A stretch of DNA of 64,000 bases, from positions 2,294,001 through 2,358,000 of the forward strand of contig NZ_CP096115.1 in assembly GCF_024662215.1 (NCBI RefSeq), in the 5' to 3' direction. This DNA is from Methanoplanus endosymbiosus. Lineage in GTDB: Archaea > Halobacteriota > Methanomicrobia > Methanomicrobiales > Methanomicrobiaceae. The notes beneath the pieces were generated by a model. It searched no databases, was not told the DNA's origin, and saw only the letters and a program-made list of their open reading frames with translations. Both the position numbers and the translations under genes were made by a program. Positions 26,036 through 35,554 of the stretch are shown piece after piece. Positions within the stretch are counted from its first letter, which is position 1, and each line of letters begins with the position of its first letter.

Positions 26036-26587
26036 TTAATCCGCAGATTCTGTAAATTTATAGATGTTTAACTCCTGATAGCATTTTTCACAGAGTGTCT
26101 TCTTCTTCCGGTCAAGTTCGTCAAGTGTCTGCGGGCAGTACATGATGCATTCCGGATTATCACAGTGGTCAAGGCCCATACAGTGGCATAATTCATGTGT
26201 ACCCTCCTTAACAAGCCTGTCAATCATATCGTCCACATTATCCTGCCGCCCGTACCAGCTGTTCTTCAGCCTGGCATTTGAGACAATTGATACGTTTATG
26301 CCTGGCCTTGCAAGCCCGAATACAAAATCCCTTCCCTGTATATAGAGGTCTTTTCCTGTCACTATCAGTATGGAGTTGCCGCACCCCATCCTGCGTGTAT
26401 AAAAGTCCTGCATGTCACCAAGAATTCTGCTTGCATCGTTCTGGTTCTTTGTCCGGTCATATCCTCTGAGCATAACAGTGTTTCCCTGTGACTTAACAGG
26501 CATATCAAGTATAACTGATATCATCTTCTCAGCAGACTTTCTTATGTCTCTGTCCACGTCATTATCCCAAAAGATAAGAATTCCCAT
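26036..26587 (-). CDS. amzA: Archaemetzincin (zinc metalloprotease)
   Basis: A 183-residue protease. It carries the full archaemetzincin signature: HELCHCMGLDHC supplies the three zinc-binding His and the catalytic Glu, and downstream Cys residues (NPECIM and CEKC) complete the HExxHxxGx3Cx4CxMx17CxxC pattern with its second zinc site. Physiological substrates of the family are unknown. Its start lies only 12 bp from the divergent UPF0146 start. Confidence 0.93.
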   Translation of the reverse strand: MGILIFWDNDVDRDIRKSAEKMISVILDMPVKSQGNTVMLRGYDRTKNQNDASRILGDMQDFYTRRMGCGNSILIVTGKDLYIQGRDFVFGLARPGINVSIVSNARLKNSWYGRQDNVDDMIDRLVKEGTHELCHCMGLDHCDNPECIMYCPQTLDELDRKKKTLCEKCYQELNIYKFTESAD

Positions 26588-26599
26588 ATTCAGATTATT

Positions 26600-27001
26600 A
26601 TGTACGTTATGGTTTGCTATAAGGATATTGAAGCAGGAATCGCAGATTATCTGTCAGATAATTACAGCTCTGCCATTGAAATCGGCATAGGCAGAAATCC
26701 GGATGTGGCAGCGGCACTTAAAGAGAGGGGTGTTGATGTTTCAGCGGTTGACATCCGGAAATACTCTGATGATTATGGCATTGAGTTTAACTGTGATGAT
26801 GTATATTCGCCAGATCTTACCCTTTACGCAGACAAGGAGGTGATATACTCTGTGCGCCCCGGAATTGAGATGATTCCTTCAATGATCTCAATTGCTGATA
26901 AGGTGGGTTCTGATCTGATTGTCTATCATCTTGGATGTGAGATCTATATGGACGGCGGAGAAATCATCGACTGCGGTGTAATTCTGCGTAAATACTGCTG
27001 A
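26600..27001 (+). CDS. UPF0146 family protein
   Basis: A 133-residue archaeal protein with a Rossmann-like start (AIEIGIGRNPDVAAALKERG, about residues 25-44) and VDIRKYSDDYGIEFNCDDV, resembling a shortened SAM-dependent methyltransferase core. This matches UPF0146; no reaction is known. It is divergent from archaemetzincin and convergent with rfcL. A second ATG at 26609 is an alternative start. Confidence 0.85.
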   Translation: MYVMVCYKDIEAGIADYLSDNYSSAIEIGIGRNPDVAAALKERGVDVSAVDIRKYSDDYGIEFNCDDVYSPDLTLYADKEVIYSVRPGIEMIPSMISIADKVGSDLIVYHLGCEIYMDGGEIIDCGVILRKYC

Positions 27002-27014
27002 AAAAAGGTTTTTT
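27001..27014. terminator. Bidirectional terminator between UPF0146 and rfcL
   Basis: AAAAAAGGTTTTTT gives a T6 run on each strand at the convergence of two genes. The plus-strand run at 27009-27014 would end the UPF0146 transcript. Confidence 0.5.
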
Positions 27015-28506
27015 AAAATCCGTCAAAAAGTGTGGCCTGTGTGACTCTCTTTTTATCCAGGCTGCCGTTTTCGCAGTCAGGCTCTTTTTTGGTGGTTTCA
27101 TCGTCATTTATTCCTTTACTGCATGCTTTATTCTCATCTGAGGAATTATTCTGAAATGCAGCTTTGAGGGTGACCTGATCTTTTCCTTCCGGAATTTCCG
27201 GCTGCTTCTTTGTACTTTCCCTCTTTGGAGCCTCTCTCTTCTTAGATGCTTTTTCAGCTTTCTCCCTCTCTTTCTCCTCTTTTTTTATCTGTTTTATTAT
27301 ATCTGCGGACTTTGTTCTGTCATGGAGGAAGAAGTCGAGTTCGTCCCTGTCAAAGCCTGTCTCCCTTGCAAATCCAACCGGGTTTTTTTCAATAAGAACT
27401 GATATCAGGTTTACATAATCATCGCGCAGTGTGTCCGAGGGCATGTGATATCTCTCTGAGAGGCTGTTGAATACAGAATTTCTGATACCTTTCTGTTTTC
27501 TTGCGCCTGCCATCTTTCTCCATCTTGAAGGCGGCATTATTCTTGCTGATATTCCCTCTCCCTCTGCGGCATATGCTGTGCCTATAAGCATCAGTGCAGA
27601 GGCATATCTCCAGAGTGTGTAGTACTGCCTGCTGAATGTTCTGCCTATGTAAATGTCTGATTCGGAGAGGTAATGATATGCTTCTGCTCTTTTCTTCTCA
27701 TTTTTGATGTATGAAGCGCCCTCCTCAATCCATTGTGACATAACATCAGGTGTCTCTGAAATTTCGGCTGAAAGCTGCAAAAGTCTCCTGTCTTCCCTTG
27801 ATTTCAGCACTGATCCCACAAGATCAAATATTGAAGCCCGCTCGTCCTTTGAGGCAGTGCTTACTGCTTCGTCTGTTAAGGACTCTTCTCCAACACCTGC
27901 CGCGTACAGTTTATTCAGTGCTGATCTCATATCCCCGGCTGACCCTTCAGCAATTTCGTTCAGGGTTGATTCACTGCATTTCAGGTTCTCAAGTGAGCAT
28001 ATGTCACGCAGATGGGCAGCTATGGTTTTTGCGGTGAGTGCCCTGAACTGAACCTGTTCACACGCTGATTTTAGCTCCTTTGCAATGCCATAGCTGTCAT
28101 TTGCAATGAGAATGATCGGCTGTCTGGAGATTTTGATTATGTCCAGGATGGCTCTTGCCCCGCCTTTATCTGCACTGCCGTGAAGATTGTCAGCTTCATC
28201 GAAGAGCAGCAGCTTTCTTTCTGCGCCGGTGAGGCTCATGGTTGTTGCACAGCTTCCGGCTATCTTCTCAATGATCGATTTTGTACGCTGATCGCTGGCG
28301 TTAAGCTCAATTATCTCCCACTTCATGTCATTCGCAAGAGCATATGCGGCAGAAGTTTTGCCTATACCCGGTTTGCCGTAGAGAAGAAGCGGCTCTCTTC
28401 CGAAATCCCAGTTTTTGGCCCATTCCGCCATTTGGCGGGCGGAATTCCGGTTACCAATGATATCTTTCAGAGTTTTCGGCCTGTATTTTTCAACCCAGTC
28501 AAGCAT
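27013..28506 (-). CDS. rfcL: Replication factor C large subunit
   Basis: Clamp-loader subunit that opens PCNA with RfcS; 497 residues. It opens with DWVEKYRPKTLKDIIGN, then Walker A GKPGIGKTSA (about 44-53), Walker B LLFDEADN and the sensor region. After the AAA+ and collar domains (to about 400) there is a Lys/Glu-rich linker. The protein ends in a PCNA-interacting box, QATLFDGF. Confidence 0.96.
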   Translation of the reverse strand: MLDWVEKYRPKTLKDIIGNRNSARQMAEWAKNWDFGREPLLLYGKPGIGKTSAAYALANDMKWEIIELNASDQRTKSIIEKIAGSCATTMSLTGAERKLLLFDEADNLHGSADKGGARAILDIIKISRQPIILIANDSYGIAKELKSACEQVQFRALTAKTIAAHLRDICSLENLKCSESTLNEIAEGSAGDMRSALNKLYAAGVGEESLTDEAVSTASKDERASIFDLVGSVLKSREDRRLLQLSAEISETPDVMSQWIEEGASYIKNEKKRAEAYHYLSESDIYIGRTFSRQYYTLWRYASALMLIGTAYAAEGEGISARIMPPSRWRKMAGARKQKGIRNSVFNSLSERYHMPSDTLRDDYVNLISVLIEKNPVGFARETGFDRDELDFFLHDRTKSADIIKQIKKEEKEREKAEKASKKREAPKRESTKKQPEIPEGKDQVTLKAAFQNNSSDENKACSKGINDDETTKKEPDCENGSLDKKRVTQATLFDGF

Positions 28507-28633
28507 AGAACAGTACAGTTATTTATGGTTGTTATGTTGTAAAAATATCTGGTGTCCGGTAATGGAGCAGCCTTAATGTTCCGGATACAGAATCAGACAT
28601 CTTATTTTATAAAAGGTTAAAATATAGGTCAGG

Positions 28634-29638
28634 ATGGTGTTCGTTGTGGAGGAAAACTGTTCCACAGATAATATAGCAAAAACGGTCCGTGAATATGCGG
28701 GAGTAAGAAGGAAACATGCAATAGGTGAGATAGTTCATGCCTTCAATTTTCAGTCTGAGGATGTGGTCGTCTCTTTTGGAGAGGATGCGGCTCTCATACG
28801 GAATGGTAAGGATGGCCTTTTACTTGCTGCTGATGGTATCTGGAGCATGCTTATGCGGGCAGATCCGTACTGGGCGGGTTTCTGTGCTGTTCTTGTAAAT
28901 GTTCATGATATTGCAGCTATGGGAGGTAAACCTCTTGCTATGGTTGATATTCTCTCTGTTGAGGATGAGAAGATCTGCCATGAGGTACTCAGGGGTATGT
29001 CAGATGCCTCATCAAAATTCGGAGTGCCTGTTGTAGGCGGGCATCTGCATCCTGATACGGATTTTTCAGCCATTGATGTGGCAATAATGGGCATTGTAAA
29101 GACTGATGATGCTATCTATTCCCATACTGCCTGTGCGGGTGACAGGGTTGTCGCCGCTTTTGATCTTGACGGGCGTATCCATCCTTCCTGTGCACTCAAC
29201 TGGGACTCTGCGACACTCAGATCCCCTGAAGAGCTTCGTTTACAGATTGGGGTTATGCAGGAGCTTGGGCAGAGACATCTTGTCACTGCCGGAAAGGATA
29301 TCAGCAATCCTGGTGTAATCGGGACTCTTGGAATGCTTCTTGAAACCAGCAGAAAAGGCGCTGTTATTGACCTTGCAAAGATTCCAAGGCCGGATCTCTC
29401 TGCACTTGACATCCCGTTCTCGCACTGGGTAAGGATGTATCCCGGAATGGGTTTTATTCTTACTGCAAAGGAAGAATGCGTGGATGAAATTATTTCACTC
29501 TTCGGGGCTGCCGGTATGCAGGCTGCGGATATTGGTTATGTCGATGATACATCAAACCTGACTATAAAATACCACAATAAGGAAAGTTCTGTATTTGACC
29601 TCACAAAAGAGGGTATTATGGGCCTGTATATTGAGTGA
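28634..29638 (+). CDS. Methanogenesis marker protein 2 (AIR synthase-related)
   Basis: A 334-residue PurM/HypE/ThiL-like ATP-binding protein. Features are [15 protein letters not shown] with [20 protein letters not shown] (N-terminal AIRS domain, about 45-100), [18 protein letters not shown], and the C-terminal [17 protein letters not shown]. This pattern corresponds to the marker found in essentially all methanogens, with no settled reaction. It is followed directly by marker 4 (mtxX). Confidence 0.9.
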   Translation: MVFVVEENCSTDNIAKTVREYAGVRRKHAIGEIVHAFNFQSEDVVVSFGEDAALIRNGKDGLLLAADGIWSMLMRADPYWAGFCAVLVNVHDIAAMGGKPLAMVDILSVEDEKICHEVLRGMSDASSKFGVPVVGGHLHPDTDFSAIDVAIMGIVKTDDAIYSHTACAGDRVVAAFDLDGRIHPSCALNWDSATLRSPEELRLQIGVMQELGQRHLVTAGKDISNPGVIGTLGMLLETSRKGAVIDLAKIPRPDLSALDIPFSHWVRMYPGMGFILTAKEECVDEIISLFGAAGMQAADIGYVDDTSNLTIKYHNKESSVFDLTKEGIMGLYIE

Positions 29639-29643
29639 GGTGA
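29637..29643 (+). promoter_or_regulatory. Shine-Dalgarno site deciding the mtxX start
   Basis: GAGGTGA overlaps the stop of marker 2 and also places an in-frame TGA at 29641-29643 upstream of mtxX. The first ATG in that frame is 160 bases away, while ATT 29650 is at the ideal six-base spacing. Confidence 0.65.
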
Positions 29644-29649
29644 ATTTTT

Positions 29650-30384
29650 ATTATCATCGGAATAGGTGCAGGGGATGACGGTGGCAAGGTCTTTGGTCAG
29701 GTATCAGAACTGACTTCCGGAAATTTTGATGTCAGGGTTTACAGTGGCCGGGCATCTGATATTGCCTGTGATACTTATGTATGCGAAAAGCCCTGGGAGT
29801 CCATGATCAGGGATTTGTATAGCGGAAAGATATCTGCGGCTGTACGGGGGACACTTCCGGCAAATCGCACTCTTGGGTTTCTTAAGGAATTTTCGGGGTG
29901 CGGTTCTCTTAAAAGGGTTGCATTTCTTGAAACCCCTGATGGCAGGAGGTTTATTCTCGCGCCTGTCGGGGTTGATGAGGGCTGGACTGTCAGTGATAAG
30001 ATCGATTTTGTAAATTATTCGCGTGGTATTGCGCCGAAATTCGGCATCAGCGATAAGGTCGCGATACTATCCGGAGGGCGCTATGGTGATGCCGGCAGGC
30101 ATGAGGCTGTGGATCGCTCTCTTGCAGATGCTGAACTTGCCGCAAAGATTACAGGTTCTGATCACTGTGAGATTCTTATTGAGGATGCTATAAAAGATCA
30201 CGGTATAATCATCGCTCCGGATGGCATCTCCGGTAACCTGATATTTCGTACGCTTACCATGATTGGAGGGGGTTTTGCACATGGAGCACCTGTGGTAAAT
30301 CTTGGCAAAATATTTGTGGATACTTCGCGCGCCTCACCAGATTATTCCAATGCCATTTTACTCGCTTCAGCGCTCTCTGAATAA
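29650..30384 (+). CDS. mtxX: Methanogenesis marker protein 4 (MtxX, phosphotransacetylase-like)
   Basis: About 244 residues from an ATT at 29650. The family is found in methanogens and looks like a phosphate acetyl/butyryltransferase fold; its reaction is unknown. The frame from 29650 reads IIGIGAGDDGGKVFG and continues as convincing protein sequence up to the first ATG (29803), yet contains no ATG, GTG or TTG. The upstream TGA is at 29641. So either translation begins at a rare ATT or the start is misread. Conserved parts include APVGVDEGWTVSDK and GGFAHGAPVVNLG. Confidence 0.8.
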   Translation: MIIGIGAGDDGGKVFGQVSELTSGNFDVRVYSGRASDIACDTYVCEKPWESMIRDLYSGKISAAVRGTLPANRTLGFLKEFSGCGSLKRVAFLETPDGRRFILAPVGVDEGWTVSDKIDFVNYSRGIAPKFGISDKVAILSGGRYGDAGRHEAVDRSLADAELAAKITGSDHCEILIEDAIKDHGIIIAPDGISGNLIFRTLTMIGGGFAHGAPVVNLGKIFVDTSRASPDYSNAILLASALSE

Positions 30385-30578
30385 ATCTGGCTTGCCTGGG
30401 TTCTTATTTTTTAGATTTGGCCGTATTTTATCGTTGATTTTGCGATTTGGGTGTGGTGTTGATAATGTCCGGTTTATTGTGTTTAAAACTATTTTTTCTG
30501 AAAATAAGTTTAAATCACGTTTAAATCCCAAAAGGTTTTTATATCTGCCGATATACTTTCATTTGAGGTTGAATTTCA
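30385..30578 (+). promoter_or_regulatory. Histone gene promoter region with repeats
   Basis: Upstream of the histone gene are two direct GTTTAAATC repeats (30508-30516 and 30519-30527), one helical turn apart. A TATA-like stretch TTTTTATAT (30536-30544) follows, then an inverted repeat TATATC-TGCC-GATATA (30540-30555). GAGGT at 30565-30569 is the ribosome-binding site. The arrangement suggests a strong, possibly regulated promoter. Confidence 0.5.
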
Positions 30579-30785
30579 ATGGCTAATGATCTACCTATTG
30601 CAGCAGTAGTAAGAATTGCAAAGAAACACGGCGCAGAGAGAGTCGGTTCAGATGCAGCACAGGCAATTGTTGACGCAGCAGAAGAGTACATTGCAACTCT
30701 GACAACAGAGGCAGCAAAGTATGCTCAGCATGCAGGACGCAAGACAATCAAGAAGGAAGATGTTGACATGGCAGTAAATGCCTGA
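30579..30785 (+). CDS. Archaeal histone
   Basis: A 68-residue HMf-like core histone. It has the three-helix histone fold: LPIAAVVRIAKKHGAERVG, the long middle helix SDAAQAIVDAAEEYIATLT and the C-terminal RKTIKKEDVDMAV. It dimerises and wraps DNA. There are no tails. It is monocistronic with its own promoter and a T6 terminator just downstream. Confidence 0.97.
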   Translation: MANDLPIAAVVRIAKKHGAERVGSDAAQAIVDAAEEYIATLTTEAAKYAQHAGRKTIKKEDVDMAVNA

Positions 30786-30792
30786 AACCTTC

Positions 30793-30798
30793 TTTTTT
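30793..30798 (+). terminator. Histone gene terminator
   Basis: A T6 run eight bases after the histone stop codon, an archaeal-type intrinsic terminator. Confidence 0.5.
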
Positions 30799-30912
30799 CA
30801 AAAACTGTAAATATAATTCTGAACTGTTTTCGCAAATTTCTCATTTGTTATTCCCGGATCTGATATTTGTCGTTTCGGTCTTCTGTCAGTACTGCTTCTA
30901 TGAAATATCTGA

Positions 30913-30952
30913 ATGTTTCATTCATTATCTGCGTACAGGCTGAAATACCGGC
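30913..30952 (+). repeat. 40-bp repeated element, copy 2
   Basis: Ninety percent identical to 20498-20537 in the same orientation, located 128 bp downstream of the histone gene. A 20-codon open frame (30900-30962, starting MKYLNVSFIIC) covers it; whether it is translated is unknown. Otherwise it may be a conserved small RNA segment or a dispersed repeat. Confidence 0.6.
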
Positions 30953-31176
30953 TTATGAATGACTTTTTTTGCCTCTTTTATACCCTTTGCTTAAATCCGG
31001 GTACTCTACTTTTCATATAGTCCAAATGCGGGTTTCATGGTATTGTGGCTGCAATGCCGGTTGGTAAAACGGTAATGATCAATAATAATTTTTATGCACC
31101 GGAATTCTGCCGGAACCGCTCTGTAAAAAAAAGAATTCAGGTTATATATTTCCGGCACTGCGTGGAATGCTGCTTT

Positions 31177-31755
31177 TTACAGAACACCCTTTGTGCTTGG
31201 GATGCCCTTTCCTTTCATAACCCTTACAGAGTCACACAGGGCCACTCCAAAGGCTTTGAAGATGGCTTCACATATGTGGTGGTCGTTTCTGCCTTCAAAG
31301 GCAATGTGGGCCGTTATTCCTGCGTTTGAGCAGAGGCTGTAGAAGAAGTGCTCAAACATATCAGGTGGTATGCCTGATATGTCCCTTCCTGAAAACTCCC
31401 CTTTCATCACAAGATAGAAGCGCCCGCCGAAGTCAAGCGTCACGTGGGCTATTGCTTCATCCATAGGAACCGCGGTATGAGAAAACCGCTTAATGCCTCT
31501 CTTGTCCCCGGCAGATTTCCGGATAGCAAGCCCCAGTACAATTCCTATATCCTCCATTGTGTGGTGGCAGTCGATCTCAAGATCACCTTTCGCTTTTATA
31601 TCCAGATCAAAACCGCCGTGCTTTCCCATGGCATTCAGCATATGGTCAAGGAATGGAATCCCTGTATCTGAACTGACATTTCCGCTTCCGTCAGGGTCAA
31701 AGGTTATGGATATCTCTGTTTCAGAGGTCTCTCTCTTAACTTCAGCTTTTCTCAT
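31177..31755 (-). CDS. hisB: Imidazoleglycerol-phosphate dehydratase
   Basis: Histidine biosynthesis step 6; 192 residues. The two manganese-binding repeats are visible as [18 protein letters not shown] and [11 protein letters not shown] in the first half, and [16 protein letters not shown] and [16 protein letters not shown] in the second. The start overlaps the hisA stop by 4 nt. Last gene of the hisG-hisA-hisB operon. Confidence 0.96.
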   Translation of the reverse strand: MRKAEVKRETSETEISITFDPDGSGNVSSDTGIPFLDHMLNAMGKHGGFDLDIKAKGDLEIDCHHTMEDIGIVLGLAIRKSAGDKRGIKRFSHTAVPMDEAIAHVTLDFGGRFYLVMKGEFSGRDISGIPPDMFEHFFYSLCSNAGITAHIAFEGRNDHHICEAIFKAFGVALCDSVRVMKGKGIPSTKGVL

Positions 31756-32468
31756 CTGATCACCTCCAGGGCATCCTTAAAGTTAATTTTTCCACTGTAA
31801 AGGGCAGAACCGAGTACAACTCCTCCGGCACCCATCTCATATAACTCCCTGACATCGTCAGCCGAGGTCACGCCGCCGGAGGCTATGACAGGGATTTTTG
31901 TCTTTGCTATCAGGTCCCGTACAGGCTGTGAGGATATTCCCCTTTCAAGTCCTTCAACATCAACATTGGTATAGAGCAGTGATCCGGCTCCAAGCTCCTC
32001 AAACTTCTCTGCCCAGGAGAGATAGCCGCCCGCCGACTCCTCCCAGCCCTTCACAACGACCTGTCCGCCCTTTGCATCAACTCCGGCACAGATCCTCTCA
32101 CTGCCCCATTCGTCAGCAAGGGTTCTGACAGTCTCAGGTTCTTTCACTGCCATCGTTCCGATGATAACCCTGTCTACGCCGGTATTCAGCCATCCTGAGG
32201 CATCCTCAGTGCTTCTGATGCCCCCTCCAAGCTGAATAAATACTCCGGTCTCATCAATAATCTCCCTGATGATCTCTGCATTTGCCCCTGCATCACCGAA
32301 TGCACCGTCAAGGTTTATGATGTGCAGGCAGTCAGCCCCTTTTTCTATCCATCCGGATGCGCATGTCAGAGGATTGCCGTACTCTGTTGAACTCTCCCTT
32401 CTGCCCTGTACAAGCTGAACGCACTGCCCGCCCAGGATGTCAACTGCGGGAAATATCTTCACGATCAA
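31752..32468 (-). CDS. hisA: Phosphoribosylformimino-AICAR-P isomerase
   Basis: Histidine biosynthesis TIM barrel (238 residues). It starts [17 protein letters not shown] with the catalytic Asp, has LQ-type phosphate-binding loops ([27 protein letters not shown]) and ends with [14 protein letters not shown]. It sits one base after hisG and overlaps hisB, so the three are co-translated. Confidence 0.96.
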   Translation of the reverse strand: MIVKIFPAVDILGGQCVQLVQGRRESSTEYGNPLTCASGWIEKGADCLHIINLDGAFGDAGANAEIIREIIDETGVFIQLGGGIRSTEDASGWLNTGVDRVIIGTMAVKEPETVRTLADEWGSERICAGVDAKGGQVVVKGWEESAGGYLSWAEKFEELGAGSLLYTNVDVEGLERGISSQPVRDLIAKTKIPVIASGGVTSADDVRELYEMGAGGVVLGSALYSGKINFKDALEVIR

Positions 32469-32469
32469 A

Positions 32470-33354
32470 TCACCTGATCATTCTTTCGATAGGAACCACA
32501 AGAATGTCTCTTGCACCTGCATTTTTCAGGCTGCTGACAAGTCCATACAGATGCTCTTCCGATACAACGGCATGTACTGCCACCAGATTTTCTTCTGATG
32601 CCACATCCATGACTGTCGGGCCGGAAAGTCCGGGCAGGACATTTCTGACGGCTTCAAGTGCCTCTCTGTGGACATTCATCATCAGATACTTCTTGCCCTT
32701 TGCACGCAGCACACTCTCAATTGCAAGGCAGAATTCAGCTATCTTATCACTGTAAATCTTCTGTGCATCCCTGTTTGCAATGATTATCGTTGTTGACACT
32801 AAAATTTCTGATATTACTCTCAAGTTGTTCGTCCTGATTGTGTCTCCTGAGCTTGAGAGATCAACGATAGCATCGGCAATCCCAAGATAAGGCGCTGCCT
32901 CACATGCTCCGCCCACAGATACAATTGAGACACTGAGCTTTTCATTCCTGAAATATCTCTCACAGATCCCCGGAAATTCGGTTGCAATCTTTTTACCGTC
33001 AAGATCTCTGATCTCCGTTATACCTGAGTCATCAGGGACGGCAATCACAAGGGTCGCCTTTCCGGATTTAAGGTCCATAAGTTCCTCAACATCCACACCT
33101 CTCTCCATAACCATATCCCTGCCTGTGATGCCAAGGTCTGCCGCACCGTTTGCCACATAGGCGGGTATGTCAACCGGACGTGCAAAAAGGACTTCTATTG
33201 CAGGATCTGAAGTCTGTGTAATCAGTTTCCTGTTGGCGCTGTTTTGCAGAATAAGTCCGCTGTCCTCGATGAGTTCAATGATTGGGTTTGCAATTCTGCC
33301 TTTGTTTGGAATTGCAAGACGGAGAATTCTCTTCTCTGTTTGCCTGGAAGTCAT
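32470..33354 (-). CDS. hisG: ATP phosphoribosyltransferase (long form)
   Basis: First histidine biosynthesis enzyme; 294 residues. Its length and C-terminal ACT-like regulatory domain (about 220-294, [20 protein letters not shown]) identify the feedback-regulated HisG-L that needs no HisZ. The catalytic part starts [11 protein letters not shown] and includes [10 protein letters not shown] and [16 protein letters not shown]. Confidence 0.96.
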   Translation of the reverse strand: MTSRQTEKRILRLAIPNKGRIANPIIELIEDSGLILQNSANRKLITQTSDPAIEVLFARPVDIPAYVANGAADLGITGRDMVMERGVDVEELMDLKSGKATLVIAVPDDSGITEIRDLDGKKIATEFPGICERYFRNEKLSVSIVSVGGACEAAPYLGIADAIVDLSSSGDTIRTNNLRVISEILVSTTIIIANRDAQKIYSDKIAEFCLAIESVLRAKGKKYLMMNVHREALEAVRNVLPGLSGPTVMDVASEENLVAVHAVVSEEHLYGLVSSLKNAGARDILVVPIERMIR

Positions 33355-33375
33355 AATTGAAAAAAGAGTTTGTAA

Positions 33376-34581
33376 TTAGAATGTCTTTAATTCACCGCGG
33401 ATGACACGCTCGGTAATTGTTCTGATGTCAGCAAGATTGTCGTCAATAATTGCGCTGATATCTTTCCCGATTTCAGATTCACTGCCATCACCGTTGTAGA
33501 TATACTGTGCACTTGCGACAAGCGGCTGATCGATCGGCTTTCCTATCTGGGATAAGAGCCTGATGTAGAGATCGTCAATACCGTCAACCTTTGCAACACA
33601 CTCCTTCGCAATTTCGGTTGAGAGGAGGTTGTATATCTTTCCTATGTGGTTGATTGGATTTTTGCCGCTTGTGGCTTCCATGCTCATCGGGCGCTGTGGT
33701 GTGATAAGTCCGTTGCAGCGGTTTCCTCTGCCGACACTGCCGTCATCGCCCATCTCGGCTGAAGTTCCTGTGACTGTCAGGAAGATGCTGCCGTTTTCAG
33801 GGTTGTCACCGGTATTTACGAATACATTTACCTTTCTGTCTGTGGAAGCGGATGCAACTTTTCTGACTTCTTCAGTCATAAATGCCTTGGCTTCGTTGTA
33901 CTCATCCATCCCGGAGCAGAATCTGTCCACCATCGGCACACAGAGTGTAAGTGATATGTCATCATTCTCTCTGAGTCCCATGATCTTAATATCTGTGCCT
34001 ATAACCGGTTTTTTTGGCCTGACATTTCCATCAATGTGCTCGCTTACACTGAGAATTATCTTTTCAAGATCGCTGAACGGAGCGTGTCCTATACCAAATG
34101 ATGTATCGTTTGCATGCGGAATTGGATTGTTATTGCATGCCTTAAATACGTCCCTTAAGTCTGATGACCCGACACCCATACGGCAGTCAACAATTACGTC
34201 ACTGTCCATGTCGATATACTGTAGGGTATCTTTGATGTAATCGCGTGCTGCTTTGAGTGCGATTGAATCAGTAGGAATACTCTTGCCTTCATAGTTCTTG
34301 GTTGCGCGTCCTGTGAGGAGGACATATGTCGGCCTGAGTATATCTCCGCCGCCGAACTTCGGCATTGATTCTCCGGCAACGATCTCGCCCTGATCTGTAT
34401 TGTGGTGAAGGATTGCATCGCACTCTTCAAGATAAGCATTTGATAGTGCCCTTGATACTGCCTCTGCAATTCCATCTGCAATACTGTCAGGATGTCCTAT
34501 GCACTTTCTCTCTGCAATTTCGATCTGCTGCTTTTCGATTGGTGTCTGTGTCAGTCTCTCTACTGAAATATTTCTTGGCAT
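33376..34581 (-). CDS. mat: S-adenosylmethionine synthetase (archaeal type)
   Basis: Makes AdoMet from methionine and ATP; 401 residues of the archaeal family, distinct from bacterial MetK. Recognisable segments are ERKCIGHPDSIADGIAEAVS (residues 25-44), HHNTDQGEIVAGES, GMGVGSSDLRDVF and GRGNRCNGLITPQRPMSMEA. It is likely a single-gene transcript with a T-rich upstream region. Confidence 0.96.
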   Translation of the reverse strand: MPRNISVERLTQTPIEKQQIEIAERKCIGHPDSIADGIAEAVSRALSNAYLEECDAILHHNTDQGEIVAGESMPKFGGGDILRPTYVLLTGRATKNYEGKSIPTDSIALKAARDYIKDTLQYIDMDSDVIVDCRMGVGSSDLRDVFKACNNNPIPHANDTSFGIGHAPFSDLEKIILSVSEHIDGNVRPKKPVIGTDIKIMGLRENDDISLTLCVPMVDRFCSGMDEYNEAKAFMTEEVRKVASASTDRKVNVFVNTGDNPENGSIFLTVTGTSAEMGDDGSVGRGNRCNGLITPQRPMSMEATSGKNPINHIGKIYNLLSTEIAKECVAKVDGIDDLYIRLLSQIGKPIDQPLVASAQYIYNGDGSESEIGKDISAIIDDNLADIRTITERVIRGELKTF

Positions 34582-34735
34582 ATTGAATTCTCAGTCTCCT
34601 ATGTAATATTCTAAAATTTAGTAATGATTCTATAAATATATTTTCACACTCCAATTATGATTGTAGGTAATTATTGGGGTCTAAGGATCAGGTATTCCGG
34701 TTGAAATAATGGTAAAAAGTGGTTGATTTTAAAAA

Positions 34736-35548
34736 TTATCTGATTCTGATGTCAGATCGTATGGTTATTGCACATTTCCCGTCACGGAATACCCTCACCA
34801 CTCCGCCGGATTCAGAGACTGTTACTCCTATAACCGGAATGTCAAGTGTTATCGCCGCAGTGGCAAGGTGCCGTCCTCCCATCCCTCCGGGAAGATTATT
34901 TGAGGCGGTATTTATATTGAGGTATCTTCCGGCTGAGACAATATGCCCGGCTTCATCAATTACAAAGACACCGTCTATCTGTGCAATCTCCTTGATGCTC
35001 TCCCAGTTGTTCTCATTTTTTATATCGCAGTCTTCTTCTGCCTGGCCTTTATACGGGTTGATTATTGCCTGGTATGAATGCGCCAGTATCTTCTCCGGAT
35101 CCCCCATAATAAATGCCGTGCCAATGGGCCTGCCTTCACGCCCTTCAACTGCAACATTCAGTGCAAGCCTGAGAACAGCTGACATCACATCACGTGTGAT
35201 TATATCTTCAAATGATTTCAGGTCAATGAAATTCTTTCCCTGATCGATATCATATATCACAAGAGCGTAGGGAAAGACTGCAACGACTTGCCCTTCTGCA
35301 AAATTTTTGAGGAGATATATCTGAACCGCAGCATCATGCAGATGTTTTTCAGAAATTTCAAGGATGTCATGCATTGTTAAGTCTTTTAAGACATCAAGCT
35401 GGAGATCCTCTACTCTTATTACCGGAATTTCAGATTCAAATTCAACATCCCTTATGAATGAAACTATGGCCTTCGCCCCTATCTCGCCTGCAATCTTCTT
35501 TGCGCTCTCCATCATGAGCAGAGCCTTGTCTGTGCAGTTTTCAGCCGT
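34736..35548 (-). CDS. dacZ: Diadenylate cyclase (DacZ type)
   Basis: Makes c-di-AMP. The C-terminal DAC domain shows IDGVFVIDEAGHIVSAGRYL (DGA-like motif) and GGMGGRHLATAAIT (RHR-like motif). The first ATG is 35515, but AAGGAG at 35558-35563 lies 39+ bases away from it, and the frame continues upstream as plausible protein (TAENCTDKALLMMESAKK) to an ACG at 35548 (or ATA 35554) with no stop until 35641. I chose 35548 as the best spaced start; 35515 is the conservative alternative. Confidence 0.78.
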   Translation of the reverse strand, partial: TAENCTDKALLMMESAKKIAGEIGAKAIVSFIRDVEFESEIPVIRVEDLQLDVLKDLTMHDILEISEKHLHDAAVQIYLLKNFAEGQVVAVFPYALVIYDIDQGKNFIDLKSFEDIITRDVMSAVLRLALNVAVEGREGRPIGTAFIMGDPEKILAHSYQAIINPYKGQAEEDCDIKNENNWESIKEIAQIDGVFVIDEAGHIVSAGRYLNINTASNNLPGGMGGRHLATAAITLDIPVIGVTVSESGGVVRVFRDGKCAITIRSDIRIR

Positions 35549-35554
35549 TTTTAT

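Larger units (their letters stand above)
30786..31176. other. Gene-free convergent gap between histone and hisB
   Basis: About 390 bp without a credible gene. It contains the histone terminator and the second copy of the 40-bp repeat (30913-30952). An open frame across 31045-31329 overlaps hisB antisense and has no family features, so it is not called. Confidence 0.6.

Noticed and set aside
31045-31329. Open frame of 94 codons in the histone-hisB gap
   Set aside because: It runs antisense into hisB, has no ribosome-binding site or family-like sequence, and is Cys/Phe-rich in an irregular way.
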